A stretch of 14,006 bases of DNA from CAYMLQ01 sp964390795 (GCA_964390795.1 CAYMLQ010000121.1:1-14006); one strand, 5' to 3'. Shown: positions 1 through 6,483, numbered from the stretch's first letter. Numbers and translations: made by a program. The notes: generated from the letters alone by a model not told the origin.

Positions 1-544
1 ACCCGTCCTTGGGGTCGCTGACCACGTTCTGAATGTACTCGCGCGTCATGAAGAAACGCTGGTCCGAGGCATTGCGGTTCTTGGGCACCAGCCACTTCGT
101 CAGGTAGAGCACCAGCACAGTGAGCGGCGTGAGCAGCTTTTCAACGACATAGAACGCGCGCGCCACCAGCAGCGTGCGGCGGAGCGGGCGCGTCGTGAAG
201 AAAAGCTTCGGCAGGTACTCGCTGAAGAACAGCACCATGAACGCCATAGCGGTGCCCCAGACCGCCTGAAGGACGTTGTTGCCGGGGAACCAGGTCTGCG
301 CCAGCCCGGCAGACAGCGTGGAGAGCACAACGGCCATCAGATTGCTTCCCACAAGAATCGTCGCCAAGAAACGCTGCATGTCAGACACGTACTCGCTTAG
401 GAGGATAGCCGCCTTTGAGCCGAGTCGTACGAGATGCATCAGCCGGGCGTGATTGATGGATACGACGCCAGACTCCATTCCCTCAAAGAAGGCAACGGCC
501 AGGAAACAGAGCGGAAGCAGCAGGATATTGAGTTCAACGCTCAT
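1..544 (-). CDS. CNNM/DUF21-family membrane protein, 3' end outside window
   Basis: The visible 181 residues (M-S-V-E-L-N-I-L-L-L...) are the N-terminal transmembrane domain of the CNNM (DUF21) family, the group that includes CorC/HlyC-type 'hemolysin' transporters linked to Mg2+/Co2+ homeostasis. Seen: a hydrophobic first helix, an F-F-E-G-M-E-S-G segment where the family has FSGSE, I-L-V-G-S-N-L after it, and S-E-Y-L-P-K where the neighbouring paralogue has G-D-V-T-P-K. CBS and CorC domains would follow beyond the window edge, so their presence is unknown. The ATG overlaps the TGA of the upstream paralogue in an ATGA (541-544), which implies translational coupling. The altered FSGSE and GDVTPK motifs suggest this copy has diverged in function, perhaps as a partner subunit. 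That is inference. Confidence 0.85.
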   Translation of the reverse strand, partial: MSVELNILLLPLCFLAVAFFEGMESGVVSINHARLMHLVRLGSKAAILLSEYVSDMQRFLATILVGSNLMAVVLSTLSAGLAQTWFPGNNVLQAVWGTAMAFMVLFFSEYLPKLFFTTRPLRRTLLVARAFYVVEKLLTPLTVLVLYLTKWLVPKNRNASDQRFFMTREYIQNVVSDPKDG

Positions 545-1848
545 GACAACTCGTCTTCCTCCGCACTCTCATAGCCGGCGTCATCGCCCTCGTGCATGGA
601 TTCCGACGTGCTCTTCACCCTTTCGAGTATCTCGAGTTGGATGGCGTCGACACGCCGCTTGCGCATCCTCCGCACCGTGGCACGACACCCTTGAGCCTCT
701 ATTGAATGCCCAGCTTGAGGCAGCCTGCCCGCGTGAAACGTGATCCACCCGGCGATCCGGTCCGAATCGTCGGCCTCCAGCGAAAGGTCAAGCTGACGGT
801 TGATCTCATCCAGGCTGACCGTGCCGTCGATCAGCCACACCTCCTCGCCGAGTTTGCGAATCTCGGGTCTATCCTCGGCGCCGCGCTTCGCCACCGGTGC
901 CGCGATCAGATCCAGAATGTCGCCGCGCGTGATGAGCCCCGCTGTGCCGCCGTATTCGTCGAGCACGCAGGCGATGTGCTTGCCGCTGCGCTGGAAGGTG
1001 ATCAGCAGGTCGTCCAGCGAGACGTTCTCGGGCACGAACAGCGCGGGCGAGGTCGCCTTGCGGGCGTCGCGCGCGGCCCCCAGCAGAAACTGCGCGGTGT
1101 TCACAAAACCCTCGATCGCATCGGGCGTCCGGACGTAGACCGGCAGATAGCGGAAGCGCGACTTGCGCGCGACCTCGAGCTGGCTCGCCAGCGGCGTGTC
1201 GAGATCCAGTCCCACCATGTCAACGCGCGGCGTCATCTCGTCGCTCGCCTTCAGTTCGGAGAGCCGCATGATGCCGTCCACCATCGAGGCCTCCTCCGCA
1301 TCGAGCACGCCCTGCTCCTCGCCGACCTCGACGACGGTGCGCAGCTCGTCGTTGGAAAGCGCGCGGCGCTCGCGGCGCAGCGCCTTCTTGAACACGCGCG
1401 AGCCGGAGGTCAGCACCAGGTTAAACGGACGGAGCAGCCAAAGCCAGAAAAGCAACAGCCAACTGCACACGGGCGCAAGCTTCTCGGCATGGTAGATCGC
1501 CACGCGCTTGGGCGTCACATCGCCGAACAACAGCAGCAACAGCGTCATGACCGGGATGGCGAGCGCCTCACCCCACGAGGGAACCAGCGCGTCGATCAAC
1601 AAATACCCGAGGCTGGCGATCGCAAAGTTGAGGAGCGTGTTGCCGACCAGAATCGTGGAGAGGATCATGGACGGGTCGCTGAGCAGCGTCTCCAACCGGG
1701 CGCCAGCGACCGGGTTACGGTTTCGGATTCGCTGCATTTGGATCGGCGAAAGTGAAAAAAGAACCGTTTCGCTCCCCGAAAAGAAAGCCGAGAGCGTAAT
1801 CAAAACCAAGAGCAGCAATCCCTCTAATGCAAGAAGCAAAGGGTTCAT
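541..1848 (-). CDS. CNNM/CBS/CorC-domain membrane protein (hemolysin C / CorC-like family)
   Basis: A 435-residue protein with the complete family architecture. The DUF21/CNNM membrane domain covers about residues 1-180, with F-S-G-S-E at 23-27, I-L-V-G-N at 66-70 and G-D-V-T-P-K at 109-114. A CBS pair covers about 200-325; the second CBS contains H-I-A-C-V-L-D-E-Y-G-G-T-A-G-L-I around 291-306. A CorC_HlyC domain covers about 330-410, and the tail is acidic. Family members act in the inner membrane in divalent cation (Mg2+/Co2+) efflux or homeostasis; the exact substrate cannot be read from sequence. The start codon overlaps the upstream LolA-like gene's stop (ATGA at 1845-1848), and its own stop overlaps the next paralogue's start. 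The three genes are therefore one translationally coupled operon. Confidence 0.93.
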   Translation of the reverse strand: MNPLLLALEGLLLLVLITLSAFFSGSETVLFSLSPIQMQRIRNRNPVAGARLETLLSDPSMILSTILVGNTLLNFAIASLGYLLIDALVPSWGEALAIPVMTLLLLLFGDVTPKRVAIYHAEKLAPVCSWLLLFWLWLLRPFNLVLTSGSRVFKKALRRERRALSNDELRTVVEVGEEQGVLDAEEASMVDGIMRLSELKASDEMTPRVDMVGLDLDTPLASQLEVARKSRFRYLPVYVRTPDAIEGFVNTAQFLLGAARDARKATSPALFVPENVSLDDLLITFQRSGKHIACVLDEYGGTAGLITRGDILDLIAAPVAKRGAEDRPEIRKLGEEVWLIDGTVSLDEINRQLDLSLEADDSDRIAGWITFHAGRLPQAGHSIEAQGCRATVRRMRKRRVDAIQLEILERVKSTSESMHEGDDAGYESAEEDELS

Positions 1849-2615
1849 GGCGCGGTCGCTTCATCCACGAACAGCCGGGTCCGATGCCCGCTGTTCATGG
1901 TCTCGATCTCCATGTCGCGGATCATCCACCGGTCTTCGATCTTTTTCACCCGCTGCACCCACATTTTGCGGACTGGGTCGCCCTGAGGCCCCAACTGCTC
2001 CGCCTGCATCACGCAGCGCAACTGGCGGTCCACCCAGACGCGCACGGCGGAGCAGCCCGGAATCGGACCCGGCGGCACAGCCACAAGAATGTCGCAGTCC
2101 CTGCCCGTGAGGCTGTCGCCGCGCGGCGTGTCATCGAACCGCGCGTCCTTCCACCACAGAAAGTCTAACGTCAGATCCAACCACGTCATGTCCGTCCCGA
2201 GGACTCGCGCCGAATAGGACGGCGTCTCCTCCGGCTTTTGCTCCGGGCCGCTGTACAGCTTGATCTGGGCCTGTTTGCCCGTTGGCCGCGTCATGACCGC
2301 ACGCTGCACCAGCGAGGTGCCTGCCGGATCCAGCAGGAGGCACTCGGCCGTCGGCGGATTGGCGCCCCAGTCCATCAGAAGCTTGTAAGGATACTCGGCC
2401 AGCGGGATCCCTCGCACCTTAAACACCGAAAGCGTCCCCTTGAGCAACAGCCGCTCGGTGGGGATGATTTTCGTGCAGGCGCTGAGAATCTGCGCGGCGG
2501 TCAGATTCTCTTCGGTTGCGGCCTGCTGCGTCACAGGCCTCTTGTCGTCCGCCGCCCATGCGGAAAACACGGTTAAAACACTGATAGCCGCGAAAAAAAA
2601 AGGAATGTTTTTCAA
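1845..2615 (-). CDS. LolA-like outer-membrane lipoprotein-sorting protein, secreted
   Basis: A 256-residue protein with an N-terminal signal peptide (M-K-N-I-P-F-F-F-A-A...A-W-A) and a likely cleavage near residue 21. The body resembles the LolA-like family often annotated 'outer membrane lipoprotein-sorting protein' (the PF17131 type). Diagnostic stretches are W-L-D-L-T-L-D-F-L-W-W around 145-155, G-R-D-C-D at 171-175, V-R-V-W-V-D at 191-196 and V-K-K-I-E-D-R-W-M around 223-231. Such proteins bind lipid or lipoprotein in the periplasm; the real ligand here is unknown. The start is a TTG at 2613-2615, chosen because GAGG sits 5 nt upstream and an in-frame stop at 2640-2642 leaves no ATG. It is the first gene of the operon with the two CNNM proteins, so a shared envelope role is possible but unproven. 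Confidence 0.82.
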   Translation of the reverse strand: MKNIPFFFAAISVLTVFSAWAADDKRPVTQQAATEENLTAAQILSACTKIIPTERLLLKGTLSVFKVRGIPLAEYPYKLLMDWGANPPTAECLLLDPAGTSLVQRAVMTRPTGKQAQIKLYSGPEQKPEETPSYSARVLGTDMTWLDLTLDFLWWKDARFDDTPRGDSLTGRDCDILVAVPPGPIPGCSAVRVWVDRQLRCVMQAEQLGPQGDPVRKMWVQRVKKIEDRWMIRDMEIETMNSGHRTRLFVDEATAP

Positions 2616-2660
2616 AATGACCTCTGAGCGCCCTGTCCGTCAATACAAGCGCGTGTCATC

Positions 2661-2691
2661 ATTATATAGCAAATATCAAGCGTCCCCGCAA
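2661..2691 (-). promoter_or_regulatory. Sigma70-like promoter of the LolA-like/CNNM operon
   Basis: Read on the minus strand, a perfect TATAAT lies at 2661-2666 inside the run TATATAAT. TTGCGG lies at 2686-2691, 19 nt upstream of TATAAT or 17 nt upstream of the overlapping TATATA (2663-2668). Transcription would start near 2654, about 39 nt before the TTG start codon at 2615. The -35 match is weak. The -10 and the position relative to the gene are convincing. Confidence 0.5.
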
Positions 2692-2739
2692 GAAGCGGCT
2701 CCGCCGGGGTGCGATTCAACTTTGTTGAATCCGCGCCCG
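2684..2739. repeat. Pair of GC-rich hairpins between cca and the LolA-like gene
   Basis: CCCCG...CGGGG with a nested GCGG-CTC-CGCC forms one small hairpin around 2684-2709. Next to it, GATTCAAC-TTT-GTTGAATC (2713-2731) is a perfect 8-bp stem that extends outward through GC pairs, with a bulge, to about 2705-2739. No T-tract follows, so this is not a classic terminator. It may be part of a dispersed intergenic element; other copies cannot be checked here. Confidence 0.5.
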
Positions 2740-2740
2740 A

Positions 2741-2888
2741 GTTAGGAGTTAGCAGTTAGGAGTTAGCAGTTAGGAGTTAGCAGTTAGGAGTTAGCAGTTA
2801 GGAGTTAGCAGTTAGCAGTTAGGAGTTAGCAGTTAGCAGTTGCAATACCTTTTAGTCTAACTACTAACTGCTAACTGCTAACTACTCC
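2741..2888. repeat. Heptamer tandem array (GTTAGSA) with inverted copies
   Basis: Fourteen back-to-back heptamers fill 2741-2838, nine GTTAGCA-type and GTTAGGA-type copies largely alternating. After a 19-nt spacer (roughly 2839-2857), four more units run in the opposite orientation to 2888. The two orientations can pair: 2824-2841 with 2866-2883 gives an 18-bp perfect stem and a 24-nt loop. The inverted part lies inside the 3' end of the cca gene, encoding its last residues and its TAG stop. Similar heptanucleotide short tandem repeats are known from other bacteria such as cyanobacteria; a relationship is not implied. Confidence 0.9.
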
Positions 2889-4202
2889 TTTGGTAAGGAC
2901 GTACTCCCGCGCCTCTTCGAGCGAGGCCACCCGTCCCTCCAGCTGCGCGTCGTACAGCTCGTTCAGGAGCCGGCCCATGTCGGGCCCGGGCGCAATCCCC
3001 CACGCCACCAAATCCCGCCCGCGCACCAGCGGCTCAGGCAGCACCGGCTCGCTCCTGAACGCTTCGAACGACTCTTTCAGAAACTGCCAGGTCGCGAAAT
3101 CGCCGTTGCTGTACAGGATATCCAGGCGCATCAGCTCCAGCATGCGCGGAAAGATGCCCGCCCCCAAGAACCGGCGAAGTTTCGCCCGCCGCATCTGGGT
3201 CGCCTCCACGAACTGCATGTGCCCCGCCACCAGCTCCTTGACCTCTCCCACCCGCGCCGCCGGCTGCCGCAGCCGCAGCAGAAGCTCCTCGGCCAGCGCC
3301 GCGCCGACCGGCGCGTGGCACGGAAAGCGGATGCGCGTCGTGCCCGGCTCCGCCCCCGGCTGCTCGCAGTACGTCACCGGCTTGCCGATGTCGTGCAGCA
3401 AGACGGCCAGCGCCAGCTCCGGCGCGCGCGGAGCCGCCAGTTCGTCCAGCATGAGACAGGTGTGCGTCCAAACGTCGCCCTCGGGATGGAACTGCGGCGG
3501 CTGGGCCGTCCCGTACAGCGCCGCCACCTCCGGCAGAAACTGTTCCAGCAGCCCGGTCTCCCGCAGCAGGTTCAGCCCCACCGACGGACGAGGCGACTCG
3601 CAGAGCAAACGGACAAACTCCGACGCGATCCGCTCCGCGCTGACCGTCTTGATCCACGCCGCATGCGCCGTCACGGCCTGAAGCGTCGCAGCCTCGATAC
3701 GGAAACCCAGCACGGACGCGAAGCGCACGGCCCGCAGCATCCGCAGATGATCCTCGCGAAAGCGCGCCTCCGGCTCGCCGATGGCCCGGATCACATGCGC
3801 CTCAAGATCCCGCAGCCCGTCCACGTAGTCCGTCACCTCGCCGCTCTGCGGATCGCAAAAGAGGCCGTTCACCGTAAAGTCCCGTCGCTGCGCGTCCCCC
3901 TCCGCCGTGGCGAAGGACACGCTCTCGGGATGCCGCCCATCCGCGTACGCGCCGTCCGTGCGAAAGGTCGCCACATCGAACTGAAACCCGCCTCGCAGCA
4001 CCAGCACCACGCCGAACGCCTTGCCCACCGCCACGGTCTGACCCGCGAACAGCGCCTCCACCTGATCCGGCGTCGCCGAGGTCGCGATGTCGATGTCCTT
4101 GAGCGGCCGCCCCAGCAGCGCGTCCCTCACGCACCCGCCCGCGAACAGAGCCTGATGCCCGGCGCGTGCCAGCTCGCTCGCCACGCCGCGCGCCGCCGCC
4201 AT
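2871..4202 (-). CDS. cca: CCA tRNA nucleotidyltransferase (poly(A) polymerase family, HD domain)
   Basis: A 443-residue cytosolic enzyme that should build or repair the 3' CCA of tRNAs from CTP and ATP. Seen in order: G-G-C-V-R-D at 22-27 (nucleotide binding), D-I-D at 36-38 (catalytic carboxylates), R-R-D-F-T-V-N-G at 106-113, R-M-L-R-A-V-R-F at 154-161, then an HD-type region with W-T-H at 245-247 and L-L-H-D-I-G-K-P at 268-275. The HD region suggests additional phosphohydrolase activity, as in some CCA enzymes. ATG 4202 was chosen because the conserved domain begins about 20 residues later and AGGA lies 7 nt upstream. An alternative ATG at 4403, 2 nt after the GH172 stop, would add 67 residues made almost wholly of the hairpin repeat array and is less likely. 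The last residues (V-V-S-S-stop) are encoded by heptamer repeat units, so the original C-terminus may have been altered. Confidence 0.92.
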   Translation of the reverse strand: MAAARGVASELARAGHQALFAGGCVRDALLGRPLKDIDIATSATPDQVEALFAGQTVAVGKAFGVVLVLRGGFQFDVATFRTDGAYADGRHPESVSFATAEGDAQRRDFTVNGLFCDPQSGEVTDYVDGLRDLEAHVIRAIGEPEARFREDHLRMLRAVRFASVLGFRIEAATLQAVTAHAAWIKTVSAERIASEFVRLLCESPRPSVGLNLLRETGLLEQFLPEVAALYGTAQPPQFHPEGDVWTHTCLMLDELAAPRAPELALAVLLHDIGKPVTYCEQPGAEPGTTRIRFPCHAPVGAALAEELLLRLRQPAARVGEVKELVAGHMQFVEATQMRRAKLRRFLGAGIFPRMLELMRLDILYSNGDFATWQFLKESFEAFRSEPVLPEPLVRGRDLVAWGIAPGPDMGRLLNELYDAQLEGRVASLEEAREYVLTKGVVSS

Positions 4203-4228
4203 CGCCTCGTCCTGCCCCTCCCCGGGAG

Positions 4229-4380
4229 CGGGGACACTCCTGTCCCCGGCATTCTGGGAGCAAGGACACTCCTGTCCTTGGCCCTCCCTGGGAGCGGGGA
4301 CACTCCTGTCCCCGTCATTCTGGGAGCAAGGACACTCCTGTCCTTGGCCCTCCCTAGGAGCGGGGACACTCCTGTCCCCG
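4229..4380. repeat. 66-bp composite tandem array of five covarying hairpins
   Basis: Five 20-nt hairpins lie at 4229-4248, 4261-4280, 4295-4314, 4327-4346 and 4361-4380. Hairpins 1, 3 and 5 read CGGGGACACTCCTGTCCCCG; hairpins 2 and 4 read CAAGGACACTCCTGTCCTTG. The GG/CC to AA/TT change is compensatory on both arms, and the 4-nt loop (CTCC on plus, GGAG on minus) never changes. Linkers alternate between 12 nt and 14 nt, so the start-to-start spacing is 32, 34, 32, 34 and the composite unit is 66 bp. As 66 is divisible by three, the array keeps any open frame open, which explains repetitive spurious peptides in several frames. It sits between the GH172 gene and the cca start. Confidence 0.95.
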
Positions 4381-4405
4381 TCATTCTGTTTACACCTGTT
4401 CATCC

Positions 4406-5593
4406 CTACTTCTGCGGCGCCACGACCTGTAGAGGCGCGACCTTCAGCACGTCCGGCGGCGGCAGCGCCGGGAAGGGCGCGTGCGGCTCGGTCTGATACC
4501 AGTAGGCCACCGAAGCGATGTCGTCGTTCAGCGGCAGGTAGCGGCCCGACTTGTCGGCCATCCATCCCAGCGTCTGGATCGTCACCTTCAGATCGTGCGT
4601 GAAGCGCACCGGATCGGTCAGATGCCAGCGGTACAGCCCGAAACGCTGCCCCGGCTGGTAGATGACGTCCGGCGGCAACACCTGCGCCAGCCCCGAGTGC
4701 GGCGTGCTGAAGGTCTGATAGCGCTTCGTCTCTGGGTTCTCGAAATTGTACGAGCCGCAGAAATAGTCCTCCGTGCCCGTGCCGCAAATCGTCGGGAACT
4801 TCTCGTCGCCGTCCATGAAGAACTTGATCTCGCCCTCGCCCCACCAGCCGGGGCTGCGCACTTCCCACGCCAGGTACGTGCCCACATACTGGCCGCGGCC
4901 GCGCACGTTGTCGAGCAGCGTGACCTCGGGCGTCTCCCCGACGCGCGGCATGCGGCGGAACTGCGCGTGGAACATCGCCGCGTCCGCGGGCACCTCCGTC
5001 TGCGTGTAGTTGATCTGGTAGTAGAGCCTCATCGGCTTCTCGTCCAGATTCTCGAGCGTGACCTTCGCGCCCTTGCGGAACGGCATGATCCAGTAGCAGT
5101 TGAACGCGCTGCCGGGGTTGACGCACACCGGCATGGAGTTGACCTGGCTGTACTTGCCCCAGCCGCACGCGAAGAAGTCCCCCAGCGGCACCTCCACCGA
5201 GGGCGCGGCCTCGCCGTCCCAGTAGAAGCGCAGGATATTGAGCCGCGTCTTGTCGAGCGGCGCGGGCGTCATCCAAATCTGCTGAATCGCACCGGAGCCG
5301 CTGATGTCCGCCAGCGTGACCGTGCCCCTGGCCGGCACGTTCATGAAAGGCGACACTTTCCAGCCCTGCCCCAAGTCGCGCGCCGCGCGCCACGCCGGGC
5401 CGTTGGTGGACATGCCGGCCATGCCCTTCTCGCCCGTAACGTTCTCCGGGCTGATCGACCGCGTCTGCGCATCCGAGAGCCTGCTGAGGTTCCCGAGATT
5501 CAGGTCGAGCCCGTTGAAGCTGCCGACCTTCGGAGCGGTACACGCCGTCACCAACGCCAGCGCCAACAGGGCATACGCAGGAAATGTCTTCAT
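4406..5593 (-). CDS. DUF2961 / glycoside hydrolase family 172 lipoprotein
   Basis: A 395-residue protein with a lipoprotein signal (A-L-A-L-V-T-A-C, lipidated Cys 18), so it is expected to be membrane-anchored. The body matches DUF2961, now GH172, whose characterised members act on fructofuranosyl or arabinofuranosyl linkages. Seen: the core stretch I-Q-Q-I-W-M-T around 103-109, F-Y-W-D-G near 123, P-L-G-D-F-F-A at 136-142, and two acidic motifs, W-G-E-G-E at 251-255 and G-T-G-T-E-D-Y-F at 271-278. Glutamates in such segments are the expected catalytic carboxylates (inference from family). ATG 5593 is preferred over an upstream ATG at 5638 because AGGA lies 6 nt before it and it gives a clean lipoprotein signal. 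The substrate cannot be assigned. Confidence 0.9.
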   Translation of the reverse strand: MKTFPAYALLALALVTACTAPKVGSFNGLDLNLGNLSRLSDAQTRSISPENVTGEKGMAGMSTNGPAWRAARDLGQGWKVSPFMNVPARGTVTLADISGSGAIQQIWMTPAPLDKTRLNILRFYWDGEAAPSVEVPLGDFFACGWGKYSQVNSMPVCVNPGSAFNCYWIMPFRKGAKVTLENLDEKPMRLYYQINYTQTEVPADAAMFHAQFRRMPRVGETPEVTLLDNVRGRGQYVGTYLAWEVRSPGWWGEGEIKFFMDGDEKFPTICGTGTEDYFCGSYNFENPETKRYQTFSTPHSGLAQVLPPDVIYQPGQRFGLYRWHLTDPVRFTHDLKVTIQTLGWMADKSGRYLPLNDDIASVAYWYQTEPHAPFPALPPPDVLKVAPLQVVAPQK

Positions 5594-5695
5594 GTTCGTC
5601 CTTTCTGGAGAGCACCCCGATCCTTTGAAACCCGACATTGAGCAGCCTCGATGACGCTCTCTCGTGTGTCAAATCCGCTTCTTACCATGGCCCTT

Positions 5696-5724
5696 ACTGT
5701 ATGCGTAAACTCCGTGCATGGCAA
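5696..5724 (-). promoter_or_regulatory. Candidate promoter of the GH172 gene
   Basis: On the minus strand TTGCCA (5719-5724) is followed after 17 nt by TACAGT (5696-5701). This would give a leader of about 95 nt before ATG 5593. Spacing is ideal but the -10 matches only four of six consensus positions, so this is a weak call. Confidence 0.3.
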
Positions 5725-5758
5725 TGCCAAAACCGTACGCAGGCGATGCAACTCACTT

Positions 5759-5965
5759 CTATTTCAACGTCCGCGCCGAGGCCTCGACCGCCTGTCGGGC
5801 GCGCTGAACCAGCGCGTCGAGCACGGCCGTGTCGCTCGTCTCGGCAGCCTTGAAATCGAAGAGCGGCAAGACCGCTTTCAGCTCTTGCCCCACGGCACCC
5901 TTATCGCGCAGCAGCCGGATCTTCTCCGCCTCCTCGATACACTTGTAATCATTGACGATGGATAC
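5759..5965 (-). pseudogene. C-terminal remnant of a secreted hydrolase-like gene
   Basis: The minus strand holds an open frame of 68 codons ending in TAG at 5759-5761. It is closed upstream by TGA at 5966-5968 and has no plausible start codon at its head. The peptide contains C-I-E-E-A-E-K-I-R-L-L-R-D-K-G near its start, then P-L-F-D-F-K-A-A and an Ala/Arg-rich helical end. Third codon positions are strongly G/C-biased, as in real genes here, while the sequence just upstream is AT-richer and non-coding. The E-A-E-K-I-R-L-L-R pattern resembles the helical tail of DUF4091 / GH123-like glycoside hydrolases; that match is from memory and uncertain. The rest of the gene is missing, so this is a deletion remnant. 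Confidence 0.6.
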
Positions 5966-6038
5966 TCATTCGAAATTGTAGAGACCTTAGGGTGTAACTG
6001 CCTGTATAAGAGCAAGATGGTGATTACATTCTAGCCAG

Positions 6039-6073
6039 AGCGCCTTGGCAACGGCTACGCCGTGCCAAGCGCT
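6039..6073. repeat. Imperfect hairpin, 15 bp with two bulges
   Basis: AGCG-c-CTTGGC-a-ACGGC pairs with GCCGT-GCCAAG-CGCT around a TAC loop; two single bases (6043 and 6050) bulge out. No T-tract follows, so it is not a typical terminator. Confidence 0.6.
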
Positions 6074-6146
6074 AAACGTTGGGAGAGAGAAAAGAATCAC
6101 GAAAGGTAGGCAGGGTTTCTAGACCGACAGAGGCTTGCGAAAGCGT

Positions 6147-6170
6147 ATCCACATATCATGATAAGTGGAT
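6147..6170. promoter_or_regulatory. 24-bp near-perfect palindrome, operator-like
   Basis: ATCCAC-A-TATCATGATA-A-GTGGAT is symmetric about 6158.5, and 11 of 12 base pairs match; only the A/A pair at 6153 and 6164 breaks symmetry. It has no loop, so it is a poor RNA hairpin but a good site for a dimeric DNA-binding protein. No gene starts nearby, so its function is unknown. Confidence 0.5.
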
Positions 6171-6213
6171 GAAACGGCAGAACCGCAGACGGATGGTCAC
6201 GGAGTGGATTGGT

Positions 6214-6287
6214 TCACGCCAAGACCCGAAGACCCCAAGATGAGAAAGCACCTCTTCTTACCGTTGGGTCTCCGGGTCTTAGCGTGA
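6214..6287. repeat. Long imperfect inverted repeat
   Basis: The left arm at 6214-6238 (TCACGC, AAGACCCG, AGACCC, AA) pairs with the right arm at 6264-6287 (TT, GGGTCT, CGGGTCTT, GCGTGA). That is about 22 bp with two mismatches and one bulge, around a 25-nt middle that can itself fold. The right arm has a short internal periodicity (GGGTCTC, GGGTCTT) resembling the 9-bp repeats at the end of ykgJ. Confidence 0.65.
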
Positions 6288-6417
6288 GACCTCTTCCACA
6301 CGGCGCGAGGTGTGACTATGGACGGTGAGAATTGCGCAGCACTAGACTGACCGATTGGGCTGACCCGAACCCCCTCGACAAACCGGATGAAAAGAGAGAG
6401 GCTATTTCCCAACAACG

Positions 6418-6467
6418 GCGACACACCGAACCCTCGCTCGCCTGCGGCTCATGGGTTCGGTGGTCGC
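6418..6467. repeat. 15-bp hairpin upstream of the toxin-antitoxin promoter
   Basis: GCGAC-a-CACCGAACCC (6418-6433) pairs with GGGTTCGGTG-GTCGC (6453-6467), a 15-bp stem with one bulged A and a 19-nt loop that has a small inner GCC/GGC stem. It ends 16 nt before the -35 box. It may terminate or insulate upstream transcription, or be a dispersed palindromic element. Confidence 0.65.
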
Positions 6468-6483
6468 TGACGTTCGCAATGAA

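Larger units (their letters stand above)
5966..6483. other. Gene-free stretch with palindromes
   Basis: No convincing coding sequence is seen on either strand. Open frames here lack coding-like composition, family motifs and ribosome binding sites. The region is less GC-rich than its neighbours and contains the four inverted repeats listed separately. It lies between a truncated gene and a toxin-antitoxin pair, which fits a decayed accessory segment. Confidence 0.6.

Noticed and set aside
706..1755. A 349-codon plus-strand open frame opposite the CNNM gene
   Set aside because: Shadow of a clear CNNM/CBS/CorC gene, with no family features of its own.
2741..2838. The heptamer array as a CRISPR or replication origin iteron set
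   Set aside because: There are no spacers, and no initiator gene, DnaA boxes or AT-rich unwinding region are seen nearby.
4229..4380. The hairpin array as a CRISPR array
   Set aside because: Units are 32-34 nt apart with linkers of 12-14 nt that repeat almost unchanged, so there are no unique spacers, and no cas genes are seen.
4481..5641. A 386-codon plus-strand open frame opposite the GH172 gene
   Set aside because: Antisense shadow with arginine/histidine-rich composition and no motif; the opposite strand has a lipobox and GH172 motifs.
2871..5672. A single 933-codon open frame on the minus strand
   Set aside because: Only its second half is the CCA enzyme. The first half reads through the GH172 gene in another frame and the repeat array; high GC and a 66-bp repeat divisible by three keep it open.
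5651..6034. A 127-codon plus-strand gene
   Set aside because: It is the shadow of the minus-strand remnant, whose third codon positions are G/C-biased. No ribosome binding site or recognised family supports the plus frame.
6039..6085. An integron attC site around the hairpin and the following AAACGTTGGG
   Set aside because: The outer core sequences do not match the required pair of RYYYAAC and GTTRRRY, and there is no integrase or gene cassette.
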